Assembly: GCA_016717105.1 (NCBI GenBank)
Contig: JADKGF010000003.1
Location: forward strand, 1-64,000
Origin: Saprospiraceae bacterium
GTDB lineage: Bacteria; Bacteroidota; Bacteroidia; Chitinophagales; Saprospiraceae
DNA: 64,000 nt
Reading direction: 5' to 3'
Part shown: piece by piece, positions 9,360 to 18,565 of the stretch
Layout of the letters: each line of letters begins with the position of its first letter
How positions within the stretch are numbered: position 1 is the first letter of the stretch
Program-made: the position numbers and the translations under genes
Notes under the pieces: generated by a model
Told to the model about the DNA's origin: nothing
The model's database searches: none
What the model saw: only the letters and a program-made list of their open reading frames with translations

Positions 9360-10754
9360 ATGAAAACCAAGCTCTACGCAGTTGTTGACATCGAGACCAC
9401 AGGTGGTATGGCTCGCAGAGATCGGATCACTGAGATAGCCATAGTAGTTTATGATGGCAAAGAAATCATAGATCGATTCGAATCACTGATCAATCCTGAG
9501 CGATCTATTCCATTTGAAATAACGCGTATCACCGGCATCACAGACAGTATGGTAGCGGATGCGCCAAAATTCTACGAAGTAGCTAAAAAAGTAATAGAAA
9601 TGACTGAAGGCGCTATTTTTGTAGCACATAATGTTCGTTTTGATTATAGTTTTATCAGGGAAGAATTTGCATCTTTAGGTTATACATTTACAAGAAGGCA
9701 ACTATGTACCGTAGTGCTGAGCAGAAAGTCTTTTCCGGGATTGAGATCCTATAGTCTGGGCAATCTTATAAGACATTTTGATATCAAAGTAGCCAATAGA
9801 CACAGGGCGATGGATGATGTATTGGCGACTGTAGATATTCTAGGAAGGATTCTTTCGAGTGAAGAAGGTGTACAGAAAGCTGATCGAATCATTAATGCAG
9901 GTATCAAGGCATCGCATCTGCCTAAAGATATCACGATGGAAATGATTCATAGCCTTCCAGAAAGTGCTGGTGTCTATTATTTTTACAATGTCTATGGTCA
10001 AGTGATTTACGTGGGAAAAAGCATTAATATTCGGAAGCGTATCATGCAGCATTTTGGAAATATTGATTCAAAAACCGACAAATTTATTGCCAAAGTCGCA
10101 GACATCACTTTTGAATTAACAGGTTCGGAACTTATCGCGATGCTTTTTGAATCCAATGAGATCAAGGCCTTACAACCTGAAGTAAACAAAGCGCAAAGAT
10201 CCAAAGATTATCCATATTTTGTATTTCAATATACTGATGAAAAAGGTTATATGAGATACAATTGGGACAAATCCAGTGTGAAAACTAGGAATAACAAAAA
10301 TATATTGAATCATTACAGTTCGAAATCTTCAGCACGTGGACATTTGCACCACATGACCGAATTATTGGGCCTGTGTCCTGGACTGACTGGGCTTCACGAT
10401 GCAGAGACTAGTTGTTTTTATTACCAGACAGGAGCTTGTAGTGGCGCATGTCAAGGCGTAGAAGATTCAGCTTCCTACAATGAAAGAGCTCAGGAAGGTA
10501 TTGATTTATTGAAAAAGTCGTTTGATGACAATTTTTTTATCATCACCGTAGGGAGAAACCAAGAGGAAAAAGGATTGGTTTTAGTGGAAGACGGACATTA
10601 TCGAGGATTTGGCTATCTAAATGCCGAAGATATGAACTTTGGTCCAGAAGAATGGAAAGAAGCCATACGCTATCTGCCCACAAACCCTGAATGTAATCAG
10701 ATTATTATCAGTTACTTAGAAAAACATCCTGAGACCAAACTGATAAAAATATGA
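9360..10754 (+). CDS. DnaQ-like 3'-5' exonuclease fused to GIY-YIG nuclease
   Basis: This is a 464-residue fusion. Residues 5-165 form a DEDDh exonuclease: ExoI DIETTGG (Asp10, Glu12), ExoII HNVRFDYSF, ExoIII HRAMDD. Residues about 200-290 form a UvrC/Cho-like GIY-YIG domain (GVYYFYNVYGQVIYVGKSINIRKR). The C-terminal part resembles the tail of similar Cho-like fusions and has a cysteine cluster (TGACSGACQG). The fusion is known in Bacteroidota and Actinobacteria, often annotated as DNA polymerase III epsilon-like, and a role in DNA repair is inferred. It starts 4 nt after the regulator and could be co-transcribed with it. Confidence 0.88.
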   Translation: MKTKLYAVVDIETTGGMARRDRITEIAIVVYDGKEIIDRFESLINPERSIPFEITRITGITDSMVADAPKFYEVAKKVIEMTEGAIFVAHNVRFDYSFIREEFASLGYTFTRRQLCTVVLSRKSFPGLRSYSLGNLIRHFDIKVANRHRAMDDVLATVDILGRILSSEEGVQKADRIINAGIKASHLPKDITMEMIHSLPESAGVYYFYNVYGQVIYVGKSINIRKRIMQHFGNIDSKTDKFIAKVADITFELTGSELIAMLFESNEIKALQPEVNKAQRSKDYPYFVFQYTDEKGYMRYNWDKSSVKTRNNKNILNHYSSKSSARGHLHHMTELLGLCPGLTGLHDAETSCFYYQTGACSGACQGVEDSASYNERAQEGIDLLKKSFDDNFFIITVGRNQEEKGLVLVEDGHYRGFGYLNAEDMNFGPEEWKEAIRYLPTNPECNQIIISYLEKHPETKLIKI

Positions 10755-10755
10755 T

Positions 10756-11493
10756 TTAATACAAATGTGAACTTCCAAGTCCCATTTTGCATCGTAAATG
10801 ATTGAGTGAAACACCTAATACACCAAGCCCATACTTGGTACTTCTCGTGAAATTGATGGATGATGCTTCATCAAAATACTTAGTAGGACATGTAACTTCT
10901 GCAATATCAAATCCTTTGTAAATAATCTGGGATAGCATCTCATTATCGAAGATGAAGTCATCGGAGTTATTATTAAACTTGATAGATTGCAATACTTCAC
11001 GGCTGAAAGCACGATATCCGGTATGATATTCAGAAAGTTTATAATTAATGAGTAAGTTTTGTGTCATAGTCAAGAAGCGATTTGCGATGTACTTATACAT
11101 AGGCATACCACCTTTTAACGCACCTTTGCCCAGAATCCTCGATCCAAGTACTACAGGATACAATTCATCGCCGATAATATTGACCATAGATGGAATTAGC
11201 AATGGTGTATATTGGTAATCTGGGTGTAGCATTATCACAATGTCTCCACCAAGTTCAAGGGCTTTGTTGTACAATGATTTTTGGTTGCCGCCATAGCCCT
11301 TGTTTTTTTCATGGATTATAATGTGTTTGATCCCGATTTCTTTGGCCACTGACACGGTATGATCCTTGGATGCATCATCACAAAGGATCACCTCATCGAC
11401 CAAGTCAAAAGGGATCTCATTATACGTTTTTCGTAATGTTTGAGCAGCATTGTACGCCGGCAAGACGACGACAACTTTTTTATTTTTGTACAT
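10756..11493 (-). CDS. Family 2 glycosyltransferase (DPM1/DolP-mannose synthase-like)
   Basis: This 245-residue GT-A enzyme begins VVVVLPAYNAAQTL and has the metal- and nucleotide-binding DDASKDHT and the central MLHPDYQY, where family members carry a D-x-D or equivalent. It lacks the C-terminal membrane helices of longer relatives. It probably transfers a sugar to a polyprenyl phosphate or to a glycan precursor. Its neighbours at 12.7-18.4 kb are other glycan-assembly genes. Confidence 0.85.
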   Translation of the reverse strand: MYKNKKVVVVLPAYNAAQTLRKTYNEIPFDLVDEVILCDDASKDHTVSVAKEIGIKHIIIHEKNKGYGGNQKSLYNKALELGGDIVIMLHPDYQYTPLLIPSMVNIIGDELYPVVLGSRILGKGALKGGMPMYKYIANRFLTMTQNLLINYKLSEYHTGYRAFSREVLQSIKFNNNSDDFIFDNEMLSQIIYKGFDIAEVTCPTKYFDEASSINFTRSTKYGLGVLGVSLNHLRCKMGLGSSHLY

Positions 11494-11517
11494 CGGAGAC
11501 TTTGAGTCTGTTATGTA

Positions 11518-11646
11518 TTATTGAACTGGAACGAAATGGCCGTTTTTATTGTATATCCATATCAGCATGATGATAAACAATATGATGGTAAGTACTACCT
11601 TGCCGAAAATGGCACCTTTTCTTCCGTAATCGCTATTTGTTGACAT
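11518..11646 (-). CDS. 42-residue single-span membrane protein
   Basis: This small frame encodes MSTNSDYGRKGAIFGKVV, one strong transmembrane helix (about residues 14-32) and a short tail ending NGHFVPVQ. It is preceded by a good promoter-like box (TACTTTTG, reading right to left at 11678-11685). Short membrane peptides of this design, with a charged N-terminus and one helix, are common in Bacteroidota. The function is unknown. It lies 24 nt upstream of the GT2 gene on the same strand and may be co-transcribed with it. Confidence 0.65.
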   Translation of the reverse strand: MSTNSDYGRKGAIFGKVVLTIILFIIMLIWIYNKNGHFVPVQ

Positions 11647-11677
11647 AATGAAATATCATTTAAATTTATTAATACCG

Positions 11678-11685
11678 CAAAAGTA
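11678..11685 (-). promoter_or_regulatory. Promoter -7 box TAnnTTTG for the 42-residue membrane protein
   Basis: The minus strand reads TACTTTTGCGG, an exact match to the Bacteroidota -7 consensus TAnnTTTG. It lies about 32 nt upstream of the ATG at 11646. No convincing -33 TTG was fixed. Confidence 0.45.
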
Positions 11686-11799
11686 AAAATAATATTCCTA
11701 AAAGCATAAACCTGAATTTTATAAGTTGATTTTATTTTCTTTCCCAAGGGATACAATTTGGTGCGCAAAACTCTATATTTTGTTTCTTTTCCGTGATTT

Positions 11800-12440
11800 T
11801 AGGTTTGGTGAGAGCTCTATTTCCTTCTAATTCGTGTTGCGTCCTGGCTTCTGTGGGGGCGGTTCTGCCTCGGGCTCGTTGTTCTTGCTGTGCGGTGGGG
11901 CGTTGTCTGAGCATTCCCCTGGGGCAAAACCCCGGACCCGGGCCCCCGGGTGCCCGTTCGCGTCGGCCCTCCGAAAGCCCGTGGTGGCGGTGCGGTGGAC
12001 GCGCGCGCGGACGGGGGTGTTTGTGGGTCGTTGGCCCAAAAGAAGGGGGGCGGGGCGGGGGTGGTGGCGTGGCTACTGCGGCAAAACCGACTCGGGCTGC
12101 GAGGTCTCCCGCAACGGAGGCGCCCCCCCCCCTTGGCGGGGCGGGACCAAAGTTTTTATATTGCTAAAAGAATGTATTCTATTGCGCCGGGGCCTCCCCA
12201 GAGGCGAACGTCGGCACCAAAACCCCGCCTACGGCGGTTGTGGTAAGAATCCGGCGGCGTGGGCGGAGAAAACGGGGCCCCGGGTGATCCGCGTTTTGTA
12301 AATAGTAAGAACAGAAAAGGGAGAAAAAGCGGCGGGAACCGCGCGTCGCGCCGAGGCGCCCGGGGCCGCGGCGGGGGGGCGCCCGGGGGGCGGGTGCCCG
12401 TGCGGGGGAGACCCTGGGGGCGCGGCCTTGCCTTTAAAAT
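11800..12440. other. Extremely GC-rich, hairpin-dense block without credible genes
   Basis: Flanked on both sides by normal AT-rich DNA, about 640 nt switches to very high GC with many G and C runs, including a C10 tract at about 12123-12132. It contains strong inverted repeats: GGGG-CAAAA-CCCC near 11921, the near-perfect ACCCGGG-CC-CCCGGGT next to it, and GGCGCCCGGGG with partners near 12355-12400. Frames of 60-155 residues occur on both strands only because GC-rich DNA lacks stops; they overlap each other and look like low-complexity Gly/Pro/Arg. The block could be a structured RNA, a foreign insert or a consensus artefact. The remaining spacer, 11686-11799 and 12441-12712, shows no gene. 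Confidence 0.6.
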
Positions 12441-12712
12441 TTAATTTCGTGGAAAAAAACTGTAAAATCAAAATACCTACTTTGTTAAAGCGTTTCTAAG
12501 CAGGTGTTTTGGTGGGGGTTTTCATTTTCTTGAAAAACTCTTAATCTCCCGTATTTAAACGTGACGAATACTTCAAGTTCGGGGGTGGCGGTGCTTAGTT
12601 TTCTTCTTGTTGAGCCGTCCCTTTTACAACAAAATTTATTCATTAATAACAATATACTTTATCTGTGAAGATTTTTAATTTCTTACATTTGTTCTTCAAA
12701 AAAAAAATTGTA

Positions 12713-14851
12713 ATGTCTAAAGGCACTATTAAAGATATATTAATCGCATTTGTATTTTATTCAATAGTGGTGTCAGCGGTATTTTATAAAATTGTAAAAG
12801 ACCCAAAGCAATTTTTGGTCACTAGTGGAGATGGCATGAAGAACTACTATACTTTTATGTATCACATAAGGTATGACACTTCTTATATGACTTTTGAAGG
12901 TATGAATTATCCATATGGAGAAAATATAGTATTTACTGATAATCAGCCTATAATAGCAAATGCAGTTAAGCTTCTCTCAAATTTTATCCCTGAACTTTAT
13001 TGTCAACTTCCCATTATACATAATTTACTCTTGTTGTTAGGTTTAGTTTTTGGTGGTCTCGGTATATTTCTTTGTTTTAGGCGGCTAAAAGTTGAGTTTT
13101 ACTTTGCATTGGTATGTGGTGCAGGTCTTATGTTACTCAATCCACAGTTAAACCGGATTTCGGCGCATTTTTCTATGTTTTATCCGATTTTGCCATGGTT
13201 ATTTTTGATATGGTTTGATTATTTTCAAAATAAAAATCAGCTTAGATCCAGTTTTCTAATTGCAACTATCATTACTGTTAGTGGCCTGGTTCATATGTAC
13301 TTTTTTATTACTGGAGCCATATTAGTAATTTTGAGCCTATTAGCTTATTACTTAATTAATTATAAAAACACTAAAGTCTTAAACATTATTAAATCTATAA
13401 TTATTCAAGTATTTCTACCATTTTTAATTTTAACTTTCTTTTCTTCCTATTTTAATCATGCAACTGATCGACCCAACGAACCATGGGGCTTTTTTAGTTA
13501 TCACTCTTATTGGGAAGGATTGCTATTTAGTTACAAACTACCACTGTTCGAATTTGTAAATGATAATATTGTTACAGTAAGGTCAGTTGAATTCGAGGGC
13601 AAGAATTATGTGGGACTATTTGGTGTTTTTGCAATATTATATGCGGTTTTTCTTTTGATTTTTAACTTTCGAAAGTCGATTTCATACCTTAAAAACAATA
13701 ATATTGATGTATTTCTCATCTTTGTTTTTATAACTAGTGCATTGATTTCATTTGGTTATCCATTTACAATTAGTGGGTTGGAATGGTTGCTCGATTATAC
13801 AGGTCCATTCAAACAATTCAGAAGTATAGGTAGAGTTGGTTGGGTTAGTTTTTATGCTATCAATTTTATAGCGATTCCGATGATTTATAGAAAAATAATA
13901 GTGCTACAAAATAGTAAGATCCTTTATTTTGCCATACCATGTATTTTATTTATCGAAGGATTGCTTTTTGCGAAGCAAACTGTTCTGTATCAATCACCAT
14001 TAGAAGTGTATTATTGCAATGATACCAACAATATTCCTATAGACTTTAGTAAATATCAAGCTACACTTCCTGATCCGTACTTTCAGATTGGATCTGAAAG
14101 TTTCTCTTGGTGGGATCAGGCAGAAAATGTAAATCAAGCATTTCAGTTGGGATACAAATATCATTTGCCAACTATGGGCGTTAACATGAGCCGTACTTCT
14201 TTTCATCAAGCTAAAATGCTCAATGAACTTATAATCCAACCATATAAAGTCCCGGAAATAGTCCAATATCTGAAGGAGAAAAGTGAAAAACCACTTTTAG
14301 TAGTTGAAAGTAAACTTCAAATCAATGATCAAAGAGCTAGTCTAAAACATTGGACTAAAAATGCGCCTATTGTGTATGAAAATGACCAATTTATTCTTAG
14401 GTCTCTTTCTTTAAATTCATTTGAAGAAACTGTCAAGGCTTATAATGACTCATTAAAAATCGTATCTTCATTTGTACCTGCACATAATTTTAAACTTGAT
14501 TTTGATAAAATTGAGGGACAAAAAGGTTGGGGATATGAAGCCTATATTATTTCTGACAGTTTAGCAGCTGGCAGCTATACATTTGAATATTGGATGACAT
14601 GTCCTGATCCTACCTATGTTTTGAGTACTTCCGAGATATGGCAATTTGACCAAAATCACAACATGTTAGATTATGTTGGTGAGGGTAATAGATTTAATTA
14701 TAAAATGGCAACAGCAACAGAGTATCTCTTTACAGCTAAGATAAATATTAAAGATAACACAAAAAAAGTAGTATTTAAAATATCTAAATTCAACCAAAAA
14801 GGCAAGCATAATTTAAATATTAGGCAAGCAATACTCAAGTCTGATTTCTAA
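12713..14851 (+). CDS. Large polytopic membrane protein, GT-C glycosyltransferase-like
   Basis: I choose the ATG at 12713 (MSKGTIKDILIAFVFYS) over a GTG 48 nt upstream. The product has about 712 residues. The first 450 contain ten or more transmembrane helices, with a first extracytoplasmic loop holding acidic residues (SGDGMKNYY, YPYGENIVFTD), the usual site of the GT-C catalytic acid. The last 260 residues are soluble, probably periplasmic and beta-rich. I infer a lipid-linked sugar transferase or other exopolysaccharide enzyme. It immediately follows the GC-rich block and is convergent with the next gene. Confidence 0.65.
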   Translation: MSKGTIKDILIAFVFYSIVVSAVFYKIVKDPKQFLVTSGDGMKNYYTFMYHIRYDTSYMTFEGMNYPYGENIVFTDNQPIIANAVKLLSNFIPELYCQLPIIHNLLLLLGLVFGGLGIFLCFRRLKVEFYFALVCGAGLMLLNPQLNRISAHFSMFYPILPWLFLIWFDYFQNKNQLRSSFLIATIITVSGLVHMYFFITGAILVILSLLAYYLINYKNTKVLNIIKSIIIQVFLPFLILTFFSSYFNHATDRPNEPWGFFSYHSYWEGLLFSYKLPLFEFVNDNIVTVRSVEFEGKNYVGLFGVFAILYAVFLLIFNFRKSISYLKNNNIDVFLIFVFITSALISFGYPFTISGLEWLLDYTGPFKQFRSIGRVGWVSFYAINFIAIPMIYRKIIVLQNSKILYFAIPCILFIEGLLFAKQTVLYQSPLEVYYCNDTNNIPIDFSKYQATLPDPYFQIGSESFSWWDQAENVNQAFQLGYKYHLPTMGVNMSRTSFHQAKMLNELIIQPYKVPEIVQYLKEKSEKPLLVVESKLQINDQRASLKHWTKNAPIVYENDQFILRSLSLNSFEETVKAYNDSLKIVSSFVPAHNFKLDFDKIEGQKGWGYEAYIISDSLAAGSYTFEYWMTCPDPTYVLSTSEIWQFDQNHNMLDYVGEGNRFNYKMATATEYLFTAKINIKDNTKKVVFKISKFNQKGKHNLNIRQAILKSDF

Positions 14852-14856
14852 ATTGG

Positions 14857-16308
14857 TTATTTACCTTTTGCCCTCATCAAGAAACGTGCGCCATATCCAA
14901 AATCTTTTGAGATATCAAATTTCTCAAGTAATTGTTCTCGCTCTCCAGATTCTGTATAATAGAATACGGACGTATTATCGTTACTAATTTTGGTATCCCA
15001 TGGTGCGATTTGGATATATTCTTCATAACCATGTGCTATGTGGTAGCTCAGTGATGGATAAAAAATCCAATAACAATTGATGATTGCCGGTTTGGGTGCC
15101 TGACCGGATTCGACCATCGACTTAATATGATCTAATACCTGATATGTGTTTTGGTCATAATACCATTCAAAATTGGTATTTACCCTGGATCCTCGAATAA
15201 AATGTTGCAATATCAGGCTGTTAAGTAATATCACAAGGGCAAACCCTATATTTTTATTTACAAAGCTGATATTTTGAATGCTTAGACAAAACGGAATACT
15301 CACCAATGGTATAAAAAACAAAGCTGTCCTGGCATTTAGAAAAGGTATATCCAACACGTAGAATTGTAGTTGATTATATACGATGACGCCTAAAAGTAAT
15401 GACATCATCCAATATAATTTGGTATCCGATTTTTTAAGCCATTGTATGATCAGCCCTATAACCATCACAATACCAATAATGCTGATGAAGGATGCATAGA
15501 TTACCTCATGAGTGGCCCCAAAATAATCAACGCCTGATCTAAGCGAAATGGTAAGGTGTTTTACCGTGTCGTGGAAAAAACCTGTATTGCCCCAATACAC
15601 AAATTGTTTCGTAGATACCATTTTGTATAATGGCACGATGATGATTGCCAAAAGTGTAATCCCAGTTGCGAAAATCGTAATCAATTCTTTACTGAAAACT
15701 TGTTTCCTAATTTTGTAATTTTGTCTGAAACTATAAAAAATAAGTAATGCCGACAATGGAATGTAATAGTTTAACAAAGTAAAATTGGCATAAACGCCCA
15801 AGGCTGCCCAGACAAGACTTTTGGTAAGGTCAGAAGATTTCCCATCATAAAGCAACCTGACAAAGTAGTATAAGCTGACCATTTGTAAGGCCACACTGAG
15901 CCCATACCCACGGGTTACTGAGAAAAAATCAAGTAAAAATGGTTGTAAAACAATAGTTGCTAATAATAACAATCGAAGCCAAATATCGTCAAATAGTATT
16001 TTGGCTATCGCTAATGTAAATAGGAATAAAGGAATGAATGCCAGAAAGTTATGTAATCTGTCGATGAACAATCTTTCGCCAAACAGTGATGTGTTGAGTT
16101 TGATTAATAGCGTGTTTAGGATGTGATTATTTGGTACAGGGTCAGCATAAGTCACAATATCCTTTACCGAGGTGGTACTACAGTGGATGGTATTGCCTTC
16201 ATCATGGGTCAATGGCAGTACATACGCTTCTTTTGCTACGAGGAAAAATAGGATTAAACCTAATAAAAAGTACCATTTGTTTTCTATACTTGCCTGAAAT
16301 TTAATCAT
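14857..16308 (-). CDS. GT-C membrane glycosyltransferase (ArnT/PMT-like)
   Basis: This 483-residue protein has about ten transmembrane helices and a first periplasmic loop with LTHDEGNTIH, the acidic pair seen in family 39/83-type GT-C enzymes that use polyprenyl-phosphate sugars. A short soluble tail (ESGEREQLLEKFDISKDFGYGARFL) follows. It is on the same strand as the next two genes, forming a probable glycan-assembly operon (18.4 to 14.9 kb). The acceptor cannot be deduced. Confidence 0.7.
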   Translation of the reverse strand: MIKFQASIENKWYFLLGLILFFLVAKEAYVLPLTHDEGNTIHCSTTSVKDIVTYADPVPNNHILNTLLIKLNTSLFGERLFIDRLHNFLAFIPLFLFTLAIAKILFDDIWLRLLLLATIVLQPFLLDFFSVTRGYGLSVALQMVSLYYFVRLLYDGKSSDLTKSLVWAALGVYANFTLLNYYIPLSALLIFYSFRQNYKIRKQVFSKELITIFATGITLLAIIIVPLYKMVSTKQFVYWGNTGFFHDTVKHLTISLRSGVDYFGATHEVIYASFISIIGIVMVIGLIIQWLKKSDTKLYWMMSLLLGVIVYNQLQFYVLDIPFLNARTALFFIPLVSIPFCLSIQNISFVNKNIGFALVILLNSLILQHFIRGSRVNTNFEWYYDQNTYQVLDHIKSMVESGQAPKPAIINCYWIFYPSLSYHIAHGYEEYIQIAPWDTKISNDNTSVFYYTESGEREQLLEKFDISKDFGYGARFLMRAKGK

Positions 16309-16386
16309 TATGCCCCTGTGAAAATTAAAATTTTTGATCGGTAAAGGTAATGAAAGAATTCAATTTTAAGTCATTTAACTTTCAAC

Positions 16387-17670
16387 CTATTTCGCCAGAA
16401 AAAATATTTTCTTTATCTGATAAATTAGACTATCATAAGTCCAGTTTTCGCCATCCCACGGAGGCCGATATGCATAGGTCAATCCAAGATTGTAATAGCA
16501 TAAAATAATTATAAAAATACACAAGGTGATAAAGTATGCCTTGGTTTTGTAAGATTGCTGCAATAATCCAGCTAATGGCAATACCAACAAAGTCAATAGC
16601 TCGACGTAGCTCCTGTGACCAAACGCACCACCAAACCACCAAGCCCACCAACTTGCAAAAATATACGTTGCTAATGCAAAAATGATCAAATATGCCCTTT
16701 CATAATTTTGGTTTGAATTTCTTCCTTTTATCAAAAAATATAATGGCAACAAAACGATAGGGCTGTAAAGAATCCATCCATTCCAAGCATCAAATAATAC
16801 CCTGAATAGTTTTGGTTCTTTCCAAAATTTAAATGACTCATCGCCATAGGAATAAATTATCCAATCACCTGAAATGTATTTCCAGTATATAAATTGGGGT
16901 AAAAATGTAATAAAAGCAGTAATAGCAGTAATCAGAAGCGGTATTAAGTGCTGTCTTATCCATTGCAGTTTTTCATTTTCGTCCTTGTACCATATGTATA
17001 AAGGCAAGATCAGAAGGATTATATTTGTTGGCCTGATCAAAATAATCAATCCCATCACAAAACCATATATCATCCATGTGGTTAATGGATTGTTGACTCT
17101 TTTGTTTTTGATAAAAATCGTATCAGTCAAATATAAAAATATGGAAATGATTCCAAAACTAAAGACATGCGACATCGCTGGTTGAAAAAATGTATAATAA
17201 TATAAGTTGGTGCCCAATAATATGCTTAGGATGGACAAGATTACCCATTTTTTCTCATAGTATCTTATGCCCAATTTGTATAAAAAAAACATGCCAACCC
17301 ACAAGTAAAATAGCCCAGCAAACGCCAATCCACGGCCGTATATGGGGCTTTTCCCATCTTGATTTTCACCTTTTAATCCTGCTACAACGTGCGAAATCAA
17401 AAAAAATGGCATTTCAAGCATAGCTACACCGCAAGTATATTTGCTATAAATTTTTTGAGTATCCTTATAAGGTCTGATGTAATTGGTATCCTTTACAGCC
17501 TCTTTTACAAAATCACCATAGATGAATACAGATGGTAGATAGGTGTAATATCCTTCCATATCAGACCAGATGAGATTTCCTGGATGTTCGATATTTTTGT
17601 AAGAAATATTAATGGTATAAAGGATTGCAAATAGTAAGGCAGCTTTTGGCCAGAATTTATTTAACTTCAT
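16387..17670 (-). CDS. Polytopic membrane protein, probable mannosyltransferase-like GT-C
   Basis: This 427-residue protein has about eleven helices. It begins MKLNKFWPKAALLFAILY and its first loop contains SDMEGYYTYLP, the acidic-aromatic pattern of a large Bacteroidota family annotated as hypothetical or glycosyltransferase. A second conserved region is SWWAWWFGGAFGHRSYVEL near residues 343-361. It lies 78 nt upstream of the ArnT-like gene and 42 nt downstream of the GT2 gene, on the same strand as both. A role in surface glycan synthesis is inferred. Confidence 0.6.
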   Translation of the reverse strand: MKLNKFWPKAALLFAILYTINISYKNIEHPGNLIWSDMEGYYTYLPSVFIYGDFVKEAVKDTNYIRPYKDTQKIYSKYTCGVAMLEMPFFLISHVVAGLKGENQDGKSPIYGRGLAFAGLFYLWVGMFFLYKLGIRYYEKKWVILSILSILLGTNLYYYTFFQPAMSHVFSFGIISIFLYLTDTIFIKNKRVNNPLTTWMIYGFVMGLIILIRPTNIILLILPLYIWYKDENEKLQWIRQHLIPLLITAITAFITFLPQFIYWKYISGDWIIYSYGDESFKFWKEPKLFRVLFDAWNGWILYSPIVLLPLYFLIKGRNSNQNYERAYLIIFALATYIFASWWAWWFGGAFGHRSYVELLTLLVLPLAGLLQQSYKTKAYFITLCIFIIILCYYNLGLTYAYRPPWDGENWTYDSLIYQIKKIFFLAK

Positions 17671-17712
17671 AAGATTTTTAAATATCAGCCAAAAATATTA
17701 AAAACAATGGAA

Positions 17713-18426
17713 TTAGAACCGATATTTTACCAATATTTTTATAAAATTAAATAATTCTCTAAGTAGAACAGAAGAGTTAAATTTTGTGAAATCAATATCT
17801 TCTCCAAGTTTGACAGCTACTGGCGTAATGGAAATTGACCTTTTATTGACAGCTAGTAGCAATTCTAGATCGATCAAAAATCGATCAGTCTCACACTGTA
17901 GAAGGATTTCTTTGACTTCATTATCAAAGGCTTTCAGACCACATTGTGTGTCGTTTACAGGCAGAGATAATATAGTTTTATTGAGCATCCTTAATCCTTT
18001 GGAAAGAAATGTTCGCCAATTGGAAACATCCGAATAGTATTCTTTTTCACGGTAACCTGTGATGATTCCTGCTTGTTTATTACTGGTTAGCCATATATCT
18101 TTCATACTATCTATACTATATGGAAAGTCTATATCAGTAAACATTATACTTGACGTAAGACAATGTACTGCCCCGAATTTTAATGCGCCACCTTTACCAC
18201 GGTTTTTTGGATAACTCAAGTAATTAAATTCTTTTCCTATCTTTTCTTGTAAAAAACTGACGCCGGCAGAGATATCATTACTACTTCCATCATTGATCAA
18301 TGTCACAGGAATATTGGCATCAATGGCTTTACAAAAATTGGTATAGCCTTCTAAAAAAGCAAGTTCCCAACCAATGGATGGATTATATGCTGGTACCAAT
18401 AATGTACATTCTTTTTGTAGAGCCAT
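17713..18426 (-). CDS. Family 2 glycosyltransferase
   Basis: I choose the ATG at 18426 (MALQKECTLLVPAYNPS), because the longer frame adds a Cys/Asn-rich leader and the promoter box lies between the two. The product has about 237 residues with a GT-A fold: the nucleotide-binding start LLVPAYNPS, LINDGSSND, the glycine/lysine stretch NRGKGGALKFG, and the metal-binding FTDIDFPYS. NDTQCGLKAFD is typical of polyprenyl-phosphate glucose or mannose synthases. It is the first gene of the minus-strand glycan group and probably supplies the lipid-linked sugar used by the GT-C genes downstream. Confidence 0.82.
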   Translation of the reverse strand: MALQKECTLLVPAYNPSIGWELAFLEGYTNFCKAIDANIPVTLINDGSSNDISAGVSFLQEKIGKEFNYLSYPKNRGKGGALKFGAVHCLTSSIMFTDIDFPYSIDSMKDIWLTSNKQAGIITGYREKEYYSDVSNWRTFLSKGLRMLNKTILSLPVNDTQCGLKAFDNEVKEILLQCETDRFLIDLELLLAVNKRSISITPVAVKLGEDIDFTKFNSSVLLRELFNFIKILVKYRF

Positions 18427-18442
18427 GCTTGAAATTGGTGGG

Positions 18443-18450
18443 CAAAGGTA
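18443..18450 (-). promoter_or_regulatory. Promoter -7 box for the glycan operon
   Basis: The minus strand reads TACCTTTGC, an exact TAnnTTTG box, 17 nt upstream of the ATG at 18426. It supports the internal start chosen for the GT2 gene. Confidence 0.5.
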
Positions 18451-18531
18451 CAAATTATTGTTATAACACGAAAAATGACTACCAGATTGCGAATTATTAC
18501 TGCACAATTATAGATAACACTACTTTTCTCT

Positions 18532-18539
18532 TACTTTTG
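18532..18539 (+). promoter_or_regulatory. Promoter -7 box for the epimerase gene
   Basis: TACTTTTG matches TAnnTTTG and ends 26 nt before the ATG at 18566. The -33 element is not clear. Confidence 0.4.
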
Positions 18540-18565
18540 TAAACAATTCTAATACAATACAAGAG

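Noticed and set aside
11732..12471. Eight overlapping ORFs of 60-155 residues in the GC-rich block
   Set aside because: They lie on both strands in several frames, consist of Gly/Pro/Arg/Ala low complexity, and exist because stop codons are rare in such DNA.
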